The translations under genes were made by a program, and so were the position numbers. Below are positions 54,010 to 64,000 of a stretch of 64,000 bases of DNA, piece by piece. Under the pieces are notes generated by a model that saw only the letters and a list, made by a program, of their open reading frames with translations, was not told the DNA's origin and made no database searches. This DNA is from Cavia porcellus (lineage: Eukaryota > Chordata > Mammalia > Rodentia > Caviidae): NCBI RefSeq assembly GCF_034190915.1, contig NW_026947485.1, forward strand, positions 29,587,519 through 29,651,518, written 5' to 3'. Numbering within the stretch: the first letter of the stretch is position 1; every line of letters starts with the position of its first letter.

Positions 54010-54640
54010 GAAGATTGTTACCCACCCTTGATTGTGGTTTTATTTCTCCTTTAGGTCTACAGTTTCGTTTTGTATATTTTGAAACTTATGTTAATAGACA
54101 TACAAATTCAAGATTATCATGTCTTTCTAGTAAATTGACTTTTTTAACCATTATAAAATATTTCTCTTTATCTCTGATGAGAGTTCCTTATCTTGAACTC
54201 TACTTTGTCTGCTACTTAACTACATTAGCTTTCTTACTTTTAGAATTTGAATAATAATATCTTTTCTATCTTTTTTACTCAATATCTCTGGATCCTTACA
54301 TATAAAATATGTCTCCAGTGAGCAGCATATAATTGAATTGTTGAGTCATTTTTTAAAGAAAATTAGAGTCTGGGCTGGGGCTGAGCATGTGTAGGACCCT
54401 GGGTTCAATCTCACACTAATCAAGTATGAGAGTTACCATGTTCTAATTAGAGTGTTTAGTTCACTAACATTTTTATTGTACATGTGATGTTTTGATATAC
54501 TTATCCATTTATTAACATCTAATATGAGAGTTGATGTAGCTAGACATGTCTCTTATCTTGTAGTCTTATGGTTCTGGCCTTATCTTTTCAATCAGAATTG
54601 TATATGAATAGGGAGCTCCGAGATAAAATGTCTTTTTTTT
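54010..54640 (-). repeat. L1M ORF2 fragment, antisense
   Basis: The phrases 'ttctctttatctctgatgagagttcc', 'ctctactttgtctgctacttaac' and 'gagcagcatataattgaattg' are antisense L1M. An ID remnant interrupts it at 54366-54412. Confidence 0.7.
54366..54412 (+). repeat. ID SINE remnant
   Basis: The element 'gtctgggctggggctgagcatgtgtagg' plus 'accctgggttcaatctc' lacks the A-box region. Confidence 0.6.
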
Positions 54641-55142
54641 TTTGGTACTGGGGACTGCAAATGCTTCTAATTTTACTTGATCATATTACACACTGTAATA
54701 ATAGATGAAGTAAAAGACTCTTTCTGACATCGCTTGAGTGTTGCCAGGTACTTACCAGAAATATCTTTTGCCTTATGTATGAAAAGTAAGCATATGCCCA
54801 AAGTGGGTTTTTTTCTGAAAGTGTTCCCTCAAAGACATCTTCACACATAGATCTTTCTCTTGTTTTGGGCTGATGTAATAGGATCGAGCTCCAGATCACC
54901 AGGTGAAAGTGTACCAAATATCTGTAAGGTTAATGATGACATTTTTGTATTGTTTCCCGAGTAGGTAGCACCAACTATAACTAACAATGCATGAAGATAT
55001 AAATTTAGCCATACCTTTACCAGGAGTGATATTATTATTTAATTAAAATTTATCTTATTTATAAATTTAACAATATCATAATTATTAGTATTATATTTAG
55101 TATGTCTCCAAGTTTTGGCATAGTAAATACTTCCACAGAAGT
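54641..55142. other. Unassigned AT-rich sequence
   Basis: Nothing recognised. Confidence 0.35.
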
Positions 55143-55312
55143 TATATATATTATATATATATATATATAATATATATATATATACATATATTATATTTAT
55201 ATATAATGTTTATATAATTATATATTTAAATATATAAAATTTAATATTTATTAAAGTTAAATAATATTTATTATTAAATTTATAATATTTATTATATATA
55301 ATATTTATTATG
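55143..55312 (+). repeat. (TA)-rich palindromic low-complexity block
   Basis: About 170 bp are almost exclusively A and T with (TA)n runs and repeated AATATTTATTA units. It is self-complementary over long stretches. Confidence 0.95.
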
Positions 55313-56435
55313 CTGAGAATTTAAAGCATGTTTTTATGTAGGCAGAGTGAATTAAAAAGTGTGAACAGATCCAGGGAGAATTCCCTAGTTGGTACCTGAA
55401 GAATTGTCACTAAGTAGATCTCTCTATTTTTTCCTGTTTAAAACCTCTCACCAAATCTATATTTTGCCTCATTTGAAGTCTTCATCTCTAAAGATATCTG
55501 CACAGTGCAAATTTTGATGTACCTAAGAGACAGCTATGTGCTTAGAATAGTGTCCCCCTGGCCCCTGCCTGTGACATCAGGGAAATGAAAATCTTTGCTT
55601 AATTAGGTACCTTTGTAATAAGGAAACACAATAATTTTATGCAATTAAGTATGGGCACTTATTTCATTATAAACTGCAGTTCTTTGTGATGTAAGACTAA
55701 GAATTCATTTGTTTTCATATCAGTAGTTGGTATGCTGAGTTAATAGAAGTGAAATTTTAATACAGAATGAAATAGCAAATTAGGATACTTGGCTTCAGAG
55801 CATCTTTTGAATCAGATCACGTGGCCTTTGCCAGGTTGCATGAGTCTTAGCAGCTTGCTGCTCTGGAGTTTTCTGGACTGTAGGACTCTTTCTGGCTGAG
55901 GCAGGCCTCCTAAAAAATCACAATGGGACTTTAAATAAATGCTTTCATCTCTTAGGCTTGTCTCATAAAATTGATGTGGTTCTGAAATGTGTTTTCTCAA
56001 GGGGTATAATGCATATTTGCTTTCTGCTGGGTGGGCTGAGCCAATAATGATTGCAATCAATAAGAAAGTCTTTCATTAGTAGAGTTTTATGATAGTGGCT
56101 TTAAGGGTCTCCAGATATGAGATGAACTCAGTTAAGTTTTATTGGTGATTTGCCAGATATATTTCAAGAAATCTACTCAGAGATGTTCAGAATTCATTTT
56201 CACCTGTGACCACTGAAAACTTCCAAAGATCACAAGAGACCAAACCCATTTTTACCCTGACTGCCACCTAAGAATGCTGGTCTACACAGTCAGTCCTTAC
56301 AGGGACGCTGGCTGGCAGAATGTTTAATACCAGCTCTGTTCCTCTTTTCTTAAACCTAGCTTTCCTCTAAACCTACAAGTAAAAAAAACCCATCTAGCCC
56401 CCTCAGCTCAGTGGTCTTGGTGTGTGGCAGAAACA
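55313..56435. other. Repeat-poor sequence
   Basis: No repeat is recognised. 55570-55760 is smooth AT-rich sequence with TAATT cores and could be conserved non-coding DNA. Confidence 0.35.
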
Positions 56436-56703
56436 TTAAGAGGCAGAGCCTGATGGGAGATCTGTAGTCAGCCACAGTGAGGACAGGGGATGCCAGTTAC
56501 TTGTCTTTCTTTTGCTTCCTGACCATGCAGCGAATGGGCTTCCCCTGCCACACTCTCCTGACGTGACACACTGTCTCAATACAGGACCAAAGGCAACAGG
56601 GCTAACCAACCATGCACGGACACTCCCCAAACTGTGAGTCAAAATAAGCCTTTTTTCTTTTAAAGTTGATTATCTTAGGTATTTTGCTACAATAATGAAA
56701 CAT
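56436..56703 (+). mobile_element. MaLR-type LTR (rodent), 3' part
   Basis: The phrases 'aggcagagcctgatgggaga', 'gaccaaaggcaacagggctaacc', 'ccaaactgtgagtcaaaataagcc' and 'gttgattatcttaggtattttgc' are typical of rodent MaLR LTR 3' ends. A (CA)n tract follows. Confidence 0.78.
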
Positions 56704-56722
56704 ACACACACACACACACACT
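56702..56722 (+). repeat. (CA)n microsatellite
   Basis: About 10 CA units directly follow the LTR. Confidence 0.9.
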
Positions 56723-56934
56723 CAGCCCAGCCAGCTGCCCATATACATGGAAGCAGAAAATCCTCCAGTTTTGATGGTATCCTAAATTTCTGCCCTCTTC
56801 ATAGTTTTAAGAAATTGTAAATATATATAAACTACTATAAAAGATGTAACAGTGCTTTAAATCTATTATTTCACTTATATTTTACAACAATATTTGAGAA
56901 TAAGTCCTCCTCTTCTTTTTCCTCCTCTCCCTTC

Positions 56935-57128
56935 TTTATGGTACTTGGGATTGAACTCAGGGCCTTTGCACTGAGCTACATCCCCAGCCCTTTATACATT
57001 TTAAAATTTCTAGACAGGGTCACATAAATTGCTAAGTTGTCCAAGCTGGGTTTAAACTTGCCATCCTCCTACCTCAGTTTCCCAGAACTAGGATTACAGG
57101 CATGTGCCACCATACCTGGGTAAATGTT
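56935..57128 (-). repeat. Composite B1-ID SINE, antisense
   Basis: A short ID half 'ggtacttgggattgaactcagggcctttgcactgagctacatccccagccc' is joined to a B1 half with 'agacagggtcacataaattgctaagttgtccaagctgg' and 'aggattacaggcatgtgccacc'. It is the best example of the squirrel-type composite in the window. Confidence 0.85.
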
Positions 57129-57136
57129 TTTTTTTT

Positions 57137-57232
57137 CAGAGAAGGAAACTGAGACTCAACAAAGTTAGCACAACTTGCCCAAAGTTACACCACTAGTCGT
57201 GGTAGACGAGGGTTACTGAACTCAGGACATAA
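57137..57232 (+). repeat. MIR-family SINE
   Basis: The phrases 'agagaaggaaactgagactcaac' and 'acttgcccaaagttacaccactag' are a clear MIR core. Confidence 0.8.
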
Positions 57233-58059
57233 ATAGCTTCAGGGAAAATAAAATAACTTCAGGACCCCTAATCTTGTCAGATATACTTGGCTACTAGAGA
57301 ACCAAACACTTGGCTTCACTTTGACTGTCCCAGCGAACAGGTAAACAGTCCATACCCACAGATGCTCAAATCAGATGTAAACACAGTTTCTAATTGTAAA
57401 ACGCAAAAAGTGTATAGAACTATAGAATCACTAATATATGATGTGATTTTTCTGTCATTTGAAGGTTAACAAAAGTTTCTAAGAAGCCCAAGTGTCTCCC
57501 CGCAGTCCTGTAGACCTTTTAGCAGTTTCTTTGTACCAAGCTGAGGACTCAGGCCCATGCTGCTTCCTTCCCTAGTCAGGGCTAATTTATTCATTAGGCA
57601 CAGGAGACACAGAGCCCAAGGCCCTCCCCCCAAATGATTTAATTCTTTTAAAATTGGAAGAAAAATTAAATTTAATATAGTCTAGATGATGTTCATTCTT
57701 ATGCCAACTCAATCATAAAATATAATACAATTTTTTTAAATTAATGGAAGAAGAAACAAAGAAGGTTAAAGTGCCTGGGGCCCCTGAAAGTCACAATGTG
57801 TCCCTGACTTGAGCTCCATGTAGCTGGGGCCACTGATGTGCCCCAGTGAGGCCTGCACTCAGATTAGCATCCATTCTCTGCGGGCTTGGAACTCGGTCAA
57901 GATTCTGTGACTCTGGCCAGGGTGTCCAGTACTAGCCAGTCCACGCTGACTTGTGGGCTCTTATATTTACACCAAGACTTCTCGTCCAAGCTGTTTGCAT
58001 CCCAGCTGTCTGCAGCAATTTTAATCCCAGTCTTTACCTGACCAGCTCTCGATCAGTTT
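57233..58059. other. Unassigned sequence
   Basis: No gene or repeat is recognised. Confidence 0.35.
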
Positions 58060-58235
58060 TAGGATCTTAGCTTAAATCTCACTTTGCTAAGAAAGTCTTC
58101 TTATAAACCATTCACAGTCCAGACTTGGTATCTGTGGTGTGTTCTCAAGTATTCTGAGTCACTATTCTGTTTTCAGTTGTGTGATGCTTGTTAGTAATTT
58201 GATAAATACTTGACTGAAGGAATAATGAATTGATT
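58060..58235 (+). repeat. L2 3'-end fragment
   Basis: The phrases 'gctaagaaagtcttcttataaacc' and 'gataaatacttgactgaaggaataatgaattg' match the L2 end. Confidence 0.6.
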
Positions 58236-58865
58236 TGTCATAGCCAATCAAGTCCTATAGCCACTGGTCCAGGACAAGCTCAGTATCACCATCCTCCATA
58301 TACACCCTCTGCTTTTTCTGGCCATGTGATAGGGTTTTGCTTTGACTCTGCAGTCTTCTCTGGCTTGATTTGGTACCCTGAATAGCACCCCAGATTCCCT
58401 AAGTTTGTCTCCCAACGCTGCCCCAGGCTATCTCCTAGTCACCTCCACCTGAACCAGGCAATCATATTTGAAGGCTTTTGCCCAATTTACTGCTGTGTTA
58501 CATGGTCAGACTTTGGTGCTTGAGTGTTCGATTCCCATTCGAAGTCCCCCATTGTGAGTTCTGCTTCAGGATGAGCATGCAGCTGTGGGGGCTCCTGGGG
58601 GCTTTGGTCCTGCTTGGCCTCAGATCTGCTTCTCTTTGGCTTTGTAGACTTTATGCTGTTGCCTATCCCAGGATAAAACAGAAATTATAGAAAGTTCCAG
58701 CAAAAATGAGAGAAGTTTATATATGAATCTATTGTCAACCATTGACACCCAATGATTTTCTTTTCTGAATTCCTATAATTTAGATGATGTTGAAAAAAGA
58801 GGAGAGACATGATCAATGTATCATTTTCCATTCCATTCATTTCTCTCTTCTTCGCATACCCACAG
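58236..58865. other. Unassigned sequence
   Basis: A 70-codon hydrophobic frame (58478-58690) has no recognisable homologue and no coding context. Confidence 0.35.
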
Positions 58866-59286
58866 CTATGGTTGAATGTCTGTGTCCTCTTCAAAACTCA
58901 TGTTGAAACTTAATCTTAAGTGCAACAGTTTTAAAAGGTGGGGACTTTAGGTGGTTCTTAAATCAATGGTGGAGCCCTCAGAAATAAGATTAGTGATTTT
59001 ATGAAAGAGAGGGAGGGCTGGAGTTGAGACAATTAGCTAGGCCTTTTTTTTTTTTTTTTTGTCTTTTCTTTCCTGCCCTGTTATCTTTTCTGTAGAGTGA
59101 GGACAGTGATTCCCTGGCTTCAAAGGGAACAACTTCCAAAGCACTTTCTTGTAAGTAGAAGCTAGACCCTCACTAGACACCAAATTTGCCAGCACCTTGA
59201 CCTTGGAGTTCCCAGCTCCCAGAACTGTTCTTTATAAATTGCTTGGTCTCAGGTGTTTTGTTACAGCAACATGACCAGGCTAAGAT
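58866..59286 (+). mobile_element. MST/THE1-type (MaLR) solo LTR
   Basis: The phrases 'aaaactcatgttgaaacttaatc', 'agtttt-aaaaggtgggga' like text, 'gaccctcactagacaccaaatttgcc', 'cagcaccttgaccttggagttcccagc' and 'ttgttacagcaacatgaccaggctaagata' follow the MST LTR order. A poly-T (59044-59060) interrupts it. No internal region is attached. Confidence 0.85.
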
Positions 59287-60623
59287 ACCCATTTTTAAAG
59301 CTTTATGTTTACATCAGTGGCCCAAAGTATACGATGCTGTTGATAGAGGCACCACAGTAAGAGGGAACAAGAGGAAAATAGTATCACTATAGAGGACCAC
59401 AGGTCTGAATTAGGTAAAAGAACATGGAAACCACACTAAAGTAAATACGTACAACAAAGCCGAGACAGACTAGGATGTGGCAGAGTTACTTTCTTAATGT
59501 GTATATCATCATCTAAAATCCACAATTCATTCTTGGCTTTGACTGTTTTACCTATCCTGTTTACTTGAGTTCCTGATCATATGCTCAATTTCTTGAGGAG
59601 TTTTGCTTCACTTTTGCCATGTTATTATGGGTTGTGTGCTACATATCAAGTCACTGTAGATTGTGAGTTGTGGTTTGGCTCCTGCCAATCTCTTTGTTGT
59701 GATTGTGCCCTTCTGTCACCCAGGAGAGTTGTTGCTTCTCAATCTTTTGCCCAGATCATGGATCCACTGCTCACATAAATCCCTGATACTATACCCACTC
59801 ACCTGAGAAAGTCGGTGCTGTCAAGGATACAACAGAGGGGGGACTTTATTCTGAATGGAAACTTGACCAATAGTTCCTTTAAACTATCTAGATTTCCTCC
59901 AAGTTCTTTTTCGCATCTGCTGTGGGAACTAGCTGAGACCAGAAACATAAAATATAACTGATTTTAAAATATGTTAAAGGAAATAAGATCCAACTACTTA
60001 GTGTGCAACCCAACCATCCCAAATACTAAAACTTTATGTTCACCCATAATATTTCTCTCAGGAGCAAAACATGTGAGTGTAATAGCACAGCAGCAGGGAT
60101 TCACCATAGAATAAAGTTATCACTTGATTGCCAAAGAGGAGAATTTTAAAAGTCCTCTATTCCTCGTGGCCCTCTCAGTAACCAAAGTTTCACGACAACG
60201 TGCCCCCACCCCACCCCCAGGGGATGCAAGTTGTCTGTGCTCAGCCCATAGATGAGTCCGACAACCAAAGCAAACAGAAACTCATCTTGGTTCAAGCTTT
60301 TTGTTTTTGTTTTTTCCTTTTGAAAGGACACACATGTCAATGGCAAAGGAGAGCAACAGCTGAAGAGGAAATGGAGATTTGGAGGTGAGGAATAGACAGC
60401 CTAGGTGGTTATGCTCATGTGATCCAAGCAGGTGCAAAGTAGCTCACTAAATATGCCGTCCTGGATGGCAGGCTCCATGTCCAACCTGCAGATGGGAGAT
60501 CTCCAGTATTATCATAATGTTAGTTATTTATTCATAAACAAAATGTATTTGCCAGAAATAAATTTTTGGATTTTCTTTATGAAGTGGATGCTGACAGAAG
60601 ATTTATCTCTAAAGCGCTATCCC

Positions 60624-60625
<2 letters not shown>
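59287..60625. other. Unassigned sequence
   Basis: No repeat or exon is recognised. A C-run 'cccccaccccacccccagggg' lies at 60202-60223. Confidence 0.35.

Positions 60626-60662
<37 letters not shown>
60626..60662 (+). repeat. (CA)n microsatellite
   Basis: About 18 perfect CA units. Confidence 0.95.
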
Positions 60663-60664
<2 letters not shown>

Positions 60665-60836
60665 ATAGAGGTTTTTTTTTTTTGCTTCTTAAATTTTTGA
60701 AAACATCAAAAGCCTTGAGATTGGAATCATCTCTCCCTGAAGTCTCAGATTATCTTTCTCTATTCCTCTGTAAATAACATTCCAAACTATGATCAGCTTT
60801 AGAACTCTTTTCCCTTCAAAACTTGCTTACAATGAT

Positions 60837-60913
60837 AGAAAATTATTTTTCTTTTTTATTGATTTTATTGGTATGCTTTAGATATACACAGTGAGCACAG
60901 AAAATTATTTTTC
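60837..60913 (-). mobile_element. Extremely 5'-truncated retroposon (~47 bp) with 15-bp target-site duplication
   Basis: AGAAAATTATTTTTC occurs at 60837-60851 and 60899-60913. The 47 bp between them read, on the minus strand, as a short unique piece ending in 'accaataaaatcaataaaaaa', an A-rich 3' end. The source element is not identified. Confidence 0.7.
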
Positions 60914-61922
60914 ATTTATAACATTTTATCTGCAAGCAACTTTAAACACTATCTCTTACAGACTGTATTTAGAAGTATTTAAAATTAACTTAATCTGGAT
61001 CCCTGCATAACTTATACTGTTATATCATGACTAATCTTAGTTAAATCTGATTTGCTTGATTGCTGCTTGTTATTGACAGATTTTATTCAAAACTGTTAGG
61101 TTGATAGTATCAAGTCAGAGAGTATAGACAACTATACTGAAAATGACAATGATTCATTATGATACTCATTCTGATTTGATTACTATCTGTTTTTGTAGTT
61201 CTACACTATCTACAAAGTTTTATTTCTATTAATTCTGATATGTACTGATATATTCAATTATACTTTATCTGATGATATAGCCAATTCTATTGATGATAAC
61301 AAGAGACAACACAGCAACCATGGTAGAACTCCTTGTACAGCAATTTTATATGTCTTTTTAGTTTTAGGTGTCTATAGGAATATGTGTTTTTTTTTCTGTC
61401 CTGCTTTGTTCTGTTTTTCCCTCTAATATAGAAAAGATAGAAATACATGTTAAGACTCGTGAACCTATAAACAGTTTACGAGAACTGATCTTATGACACA
61501 TGATGAAATGAACAAATGCTTTGAAGGAAAAAAAGGGGCACTGCAGTACCCAGTGCTGATTCCGGAGTGTTATGATGTGAAATCCAGCAATACTAGTAAT
61601 CTTGGTCAGAGCGATTTTAGTCTGCTTTAGTTTATTTAATCTCAACATAAAGGAAGATATGGATAAATGCGTACATGATTAAGTGTATAGGATTGATAGC
61701 CATATGACTGTTTTTATTAGATAGTTGAACAGAACTTTTTGCAGTCTCCCTGTTTGAATTCCCATTTATATGTTCCACTTTTGTATCTTGAACAATTATT
61801 TGTAAGAGGACAATATGTAAACATCAACAAATATTTTATTAGTTTATTTTTTTCTTTGAAAGTATGTACTATTTCTACCCATTTTGTGTTTGTTTTGTCT
61901 TTCTTTAAATAAAATTTAAAAA
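60914..61922 (+). repeat. Older copy of the HAL1-like 3' region, sense
   Basis: By eye it aligns to the reverse complement of 7123-8400. Shared stretches include 'gattcattatgat..ccattctg', 'ctgatgata.agccaattct' with 'gataacaagag', 'taagtgtata..at.g.tagccatat', and the end 'aacagaact.tttgcagtctc.ctgtttgaa' to 'taaataaaattt'. It diverges by perhaps a quarter of positions. No ORF1 precedes it, so it is 5'-truncated or only this region was copied. Confidence 0.75.
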
Positions 61923-62130
61923 TAGAAGTATTTGAAAATAGGCACCCACAAGGAAAATAAGTGTAAATCTAAAAGTTTGCATAATTAATGTTGTATATCA
62001 TTTTCTAGACTGCATATTCCTTCAAGGCAAGGAGAGCATCATATTTATGAAAAAATGTTTCTCTATTATATATCCTCAGAATCTGAAGTACCAGGAGTCC
62101 ATGATAAAGATATATGTAACTTTTCTTAGA
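61923..62130. other. Unassigned sequence
   Basis: The stretch 'ctagactgcatattccttcaaggcaagg' near 62006 is weakly L2-like. Confidence 0.35.
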
Positions 62131-62137
62131 CCTTATA

Positions 62138-62242
62138 ATCAGATAGAGAGAGAAAACAGAGACAAAGACAGAGGCAGAGATAAAGACAGAGAGAGACATC
62201 GAAAGAGACAAAAAGAGAAGCAAAGAAGAGAGAAAAGAAAAA
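62138..62242 (+). repeat. Purine-rich (GACAGA)/(GAGA) low-complexity tract
   Basis: About 100 bp of near-continuous A/G with periodic C. Frames through it are Arg/Glu/Lys artefacts. Confidence 0.9.
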
Positions 62243-62430
62243 TCCCATAAGCAATAGAACATAATGACTTCTTAATAAAAGTCTCTCGTGTCTATCTGTG
62301 TTCTCTGAATGATTTTGGGTTTTTTTATCACTAGTTTTATGGAATTTGATTACCGTATGACTTAGTGAAGTTTCTTTATGGTAACCTCAATATTCTGAAT
62401 TAATTCAAAATGTTTACCTTTCATGATCTT

Positions 62431-62513
62431 TTTGGGGGGGTACCAGGGGTTGAATTTATGACCTTGTGTTTGCCAGGCAGATGGTTATTCCACTGAGTTA
62501 AGTCCCCGGCCCT
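62431..62513 (-). repeat. ID SINE
   Basis: The sequence 'ggggtaccaggggttgaatttatgacc...ccactgagttaagtccccggccc' is an antisense ID. Confidence 0.85.
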
Positions 62514-63128
62514 CTTTTATGGTCATTTTGACTTTGAGGAAGAGATATAACTTGCATTTGCAGGATCCAGTGAGTAAGGTAGATGAGGACACAGCATAAT
62601 GTTTTTACAAGTCTTCATTTCCATTGGAGGGCACTTGGGTAGTGACATTCAAGATTTTTTTATATATATAATACCTCATAAACAGTCAAGAGAGAACTTT
62701 CATAACTGCTTCAGAAAGTGGCAAGAATGATGGGATCGGTGTATTCAAAGTATATCAAAGTAGGGGGATTAGTTTGAGGAAGATTAATGACAAAGTGTCT
62801 TTTACTGTAATAAACTTCATTCAAACATTCATCACATTTTTCTATCATACTTGATATTCTGTTTTCAAAGTTTATTTATTAAAACTAAGAAATTAGTATT
62901 GGCTGAGTTCTATTTAAATAAATTATAGATTTTATTCAGATTTCCTGGTTTATAGCTTTTAAAATAGTCTTTTTGCAGTTTCTTGAACATACATGATACA
63001 GTTGTATAGTAACTGTTTTTGGTAACCTTGTCTGCCAATTCTATAAATGGTGTAATTTCTGGGTCTGTTTCAGTTGGCTGATTTTTCTCCTCATTCTCTG
63101 CTTATATGTATGCCTTGGTAGGGTTTCT
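62514..63128. other. Unassigned AT-rich sequence
   Basis: Nothing recognised. Confidence 0.35.
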
Positions 63129-63305
63129 GTCTCTCGGCACAGTGGATTGAATCCAGGTTGCTCTATCACTGAGCTCACCCCTTTTTTAATTTCAGGATGG
63201 CAGACAGGAGCTCCCTAAATTGCCCAGGTTGGACTGGAACTTACAGTCCTGCCTTAGCCACCCTCCCAAGTTGCCAGGGTTAGGATGTGCACCACTATAC
63301 CCAGC
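63129..63305 (-). repeat. Composite B1-ID SINE, diverged
   Basis: The ID half 'cggcacagtggattgaatccagg...cactgagctcacccc' is joined to a B1 half 'aggatggcagacaggagctccctaaattgcccaggttgg...aggatgtgcaccactatacccagc'. Confidence 0.7.
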
Positions 63306-63314
63306 TGTGCCGGG

Positions 63315-63420
63315 TGGTTTTTGGTTTTGTTTTTGGTACTGGGGATCAAACTCATGACCTTGCTCTTACCAGGTAAGCGCTTGAGCCACTTAGTTAAATC
63401 CTCTGCCCTTGGTTTTTGTT
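63315..63420 (-). repeat. ID SINE, antisense
   Basis: The sequence 'ggtactggggatcaaactcatgacc...gccacttagttaaatcctctgccc' is flanked by TGGTTTTTG-like direct repeats on both sides. Confidence 0.82.
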
Positions 63421-63437
63421 TAGGGTTAGGGTTAGGG
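63420..63437 (+). repeat. Short telomere-like (TTAGGG)3
   Basis: Three perfect TTAGGG units, directly beside the ID SINE. Confidence 0.9.
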
Positions 63438-64000
63438 TTTATGAGCTTTAGCTTCTTGGTCCCAGATACTTTTATATTTCTGTATATGTTCCTGACCTTT
63501 ACTCCTAGATGCTGTTCAGTTGCTTCCAACCATCTAATCCTTTCCATTTATTTTTTAAGGAAAGACCAGAGCTTTAGTCTGGATTAAAGCTTTGGCTCCT
63601 CTACTGAGCCTGATTGGTCTAACTTGGACCACATGTTCTTGTCCTGATTTGGGAATGCAAGGGTGTCTTGGTTGACAATCTCATCACAGCTACTTATTGT
63701 GATGGGAAGGTAAGACCCTAAAAGGATACAGGATACTCTTTCCAAAAAAAGGAGATGACTCTGTGCAGCAAAAATAATGTATGTTTTCTGCTAGTAGTCA
63801 TTTATGAAGGTGTTTAGTGGATCCTTTTAATATGGGAATTTTATTGGCTATAGCATGAACTTGTGAGTAAATGACTATTGATCCTTTTTTCACTTGTACA
63901 CTGAGATATTTCTAATGACATGACCTACGAACGATTGCTTATTTCATCCTATTCTCAGGATGTATATATATATATATTCTTTTTTCTTGCTATACACACT
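63438..64000. other. Unassigned sequence to window end
   Basis: No gene or repeat family is recognised apart from a (TA)n run at 63962-63979. Confidence 0.35.

Noticed and set aside
58478..58690. Hydrophobic 70-codon frame that could suggest a small membrane protein
   Set aside because: There is no conserved motif and no supporting context, and hydrophobic frames arise readily from T-rich sequence.
36919..59286. Several LTRs, considered as parts of intact endogenous retroviruses
   Set aside because: They belong to different subfamilies or orientations and no gag, pol or env sequence lies between any pair, so they are treated as solo LTRs.
1..64000. CRISPR arrays, operons, Shine-Dalgarno sites, bacterial or phage genes
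   Set aside because: The repeat content is unmistakably mammalian. No regularly spaced direct repeats with unique spacers and no prokaryotic coding density exist.

Overview
This is a mammalian nuclear genomic window, almost certainly from a rodent, and it contains no protein-coding gene that I can support. Every sizeable open frame is short, lies in a repeat, or lacks any recognisable domain. The interspersed repeats show this directly. There are about 40 tRNA-Ala-derived ID SINEs, B1-like (7SL-derived) SINEs with an internal duplication, composite B1-ID SINEs, MaLR-type LTRs, old L1M, MIR and L2 remnants, and many (CA)n/(GA)n microsatellites. The B1-ID composites, which carry a 'tctcactaagttgct' type of sequence on their antisense strand, resemble those known from squirrels and relatives. 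The youngest ID subfamily does not match the ground-squirrel, mouse or guinea-pig consensus that I remember. I therefore infer a squirrel-related rodent (squirrel, mountain beaver or dormouse), without certainty. The window is intergenic or intronic.

Layout: 0.06-0.35 kb is an antisense L1 piece. 0.5-4.5 kb is mostly non-repetitive, with scattered SINEs. 4.5-13.9 kb is a large antisense old L1 (L1M) region broken by many SINEs and by a 3.2-kb ORF1-only LINE. 14.2-17.15 kb is a second 2.9-kb copy of the same ORF1-only LINE. 17.2-22 kb is mostly unique, with SINEs and a local 104-bp duplication. 22.2-23.2 kb is an antisense L1 end and a MaLR LTR. 26.2-28.1 kb is a sense L1 3' half inserted into a MIR. 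28.6-29.6 kb is an AT-rich, repeat-poor stretch. 32-33.7 kb is an old L1 end and a short A-rich element. 34-36.7 kb is repeat-poor. 36.9-43 kb holds MLT1/MaLR LTRs and SINEs. 43.5-45.9 kb is repeat-poor. 46-50 kb is antisense L1M with nested insertions. 52.5-53.1 kb is L2-like. 54-54.6 kb is L1M. 55.1-55.3 kb is (TA)-rich. 56.4-59.3 kb contains MaLR LTRs. 60.85-61.92 kb is an older, sense-strand copy of the ORF1-only LINE 3' region. 62-64 kb holds SINEs and a short telomere-like tract.

The most interesting content is the LINE at 7.12-10.31 kb and 14.25-17.15 kb, both copies antisense. Each has a 5' UTR, an L1 ORF1-like frame of about 369 codons and then directly a 1.3-kb A/T-rich 3' region made of degenerate repeats of about 150 bp, with no ORF2. 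This is the 'half-L1' (HAL1) architecture. Both copies have target-site duplications and the same ORF1/3'-region junction, so they derive from a mobile ORF1-only source rather than from chance deletion. Such an element would depend on L1 ORF2 protein supplied in trans. Related 3'-region units occur at about 33.1, 46.2 and 60.9 kb, which suggests a longer-lived family with shorter derivatives.
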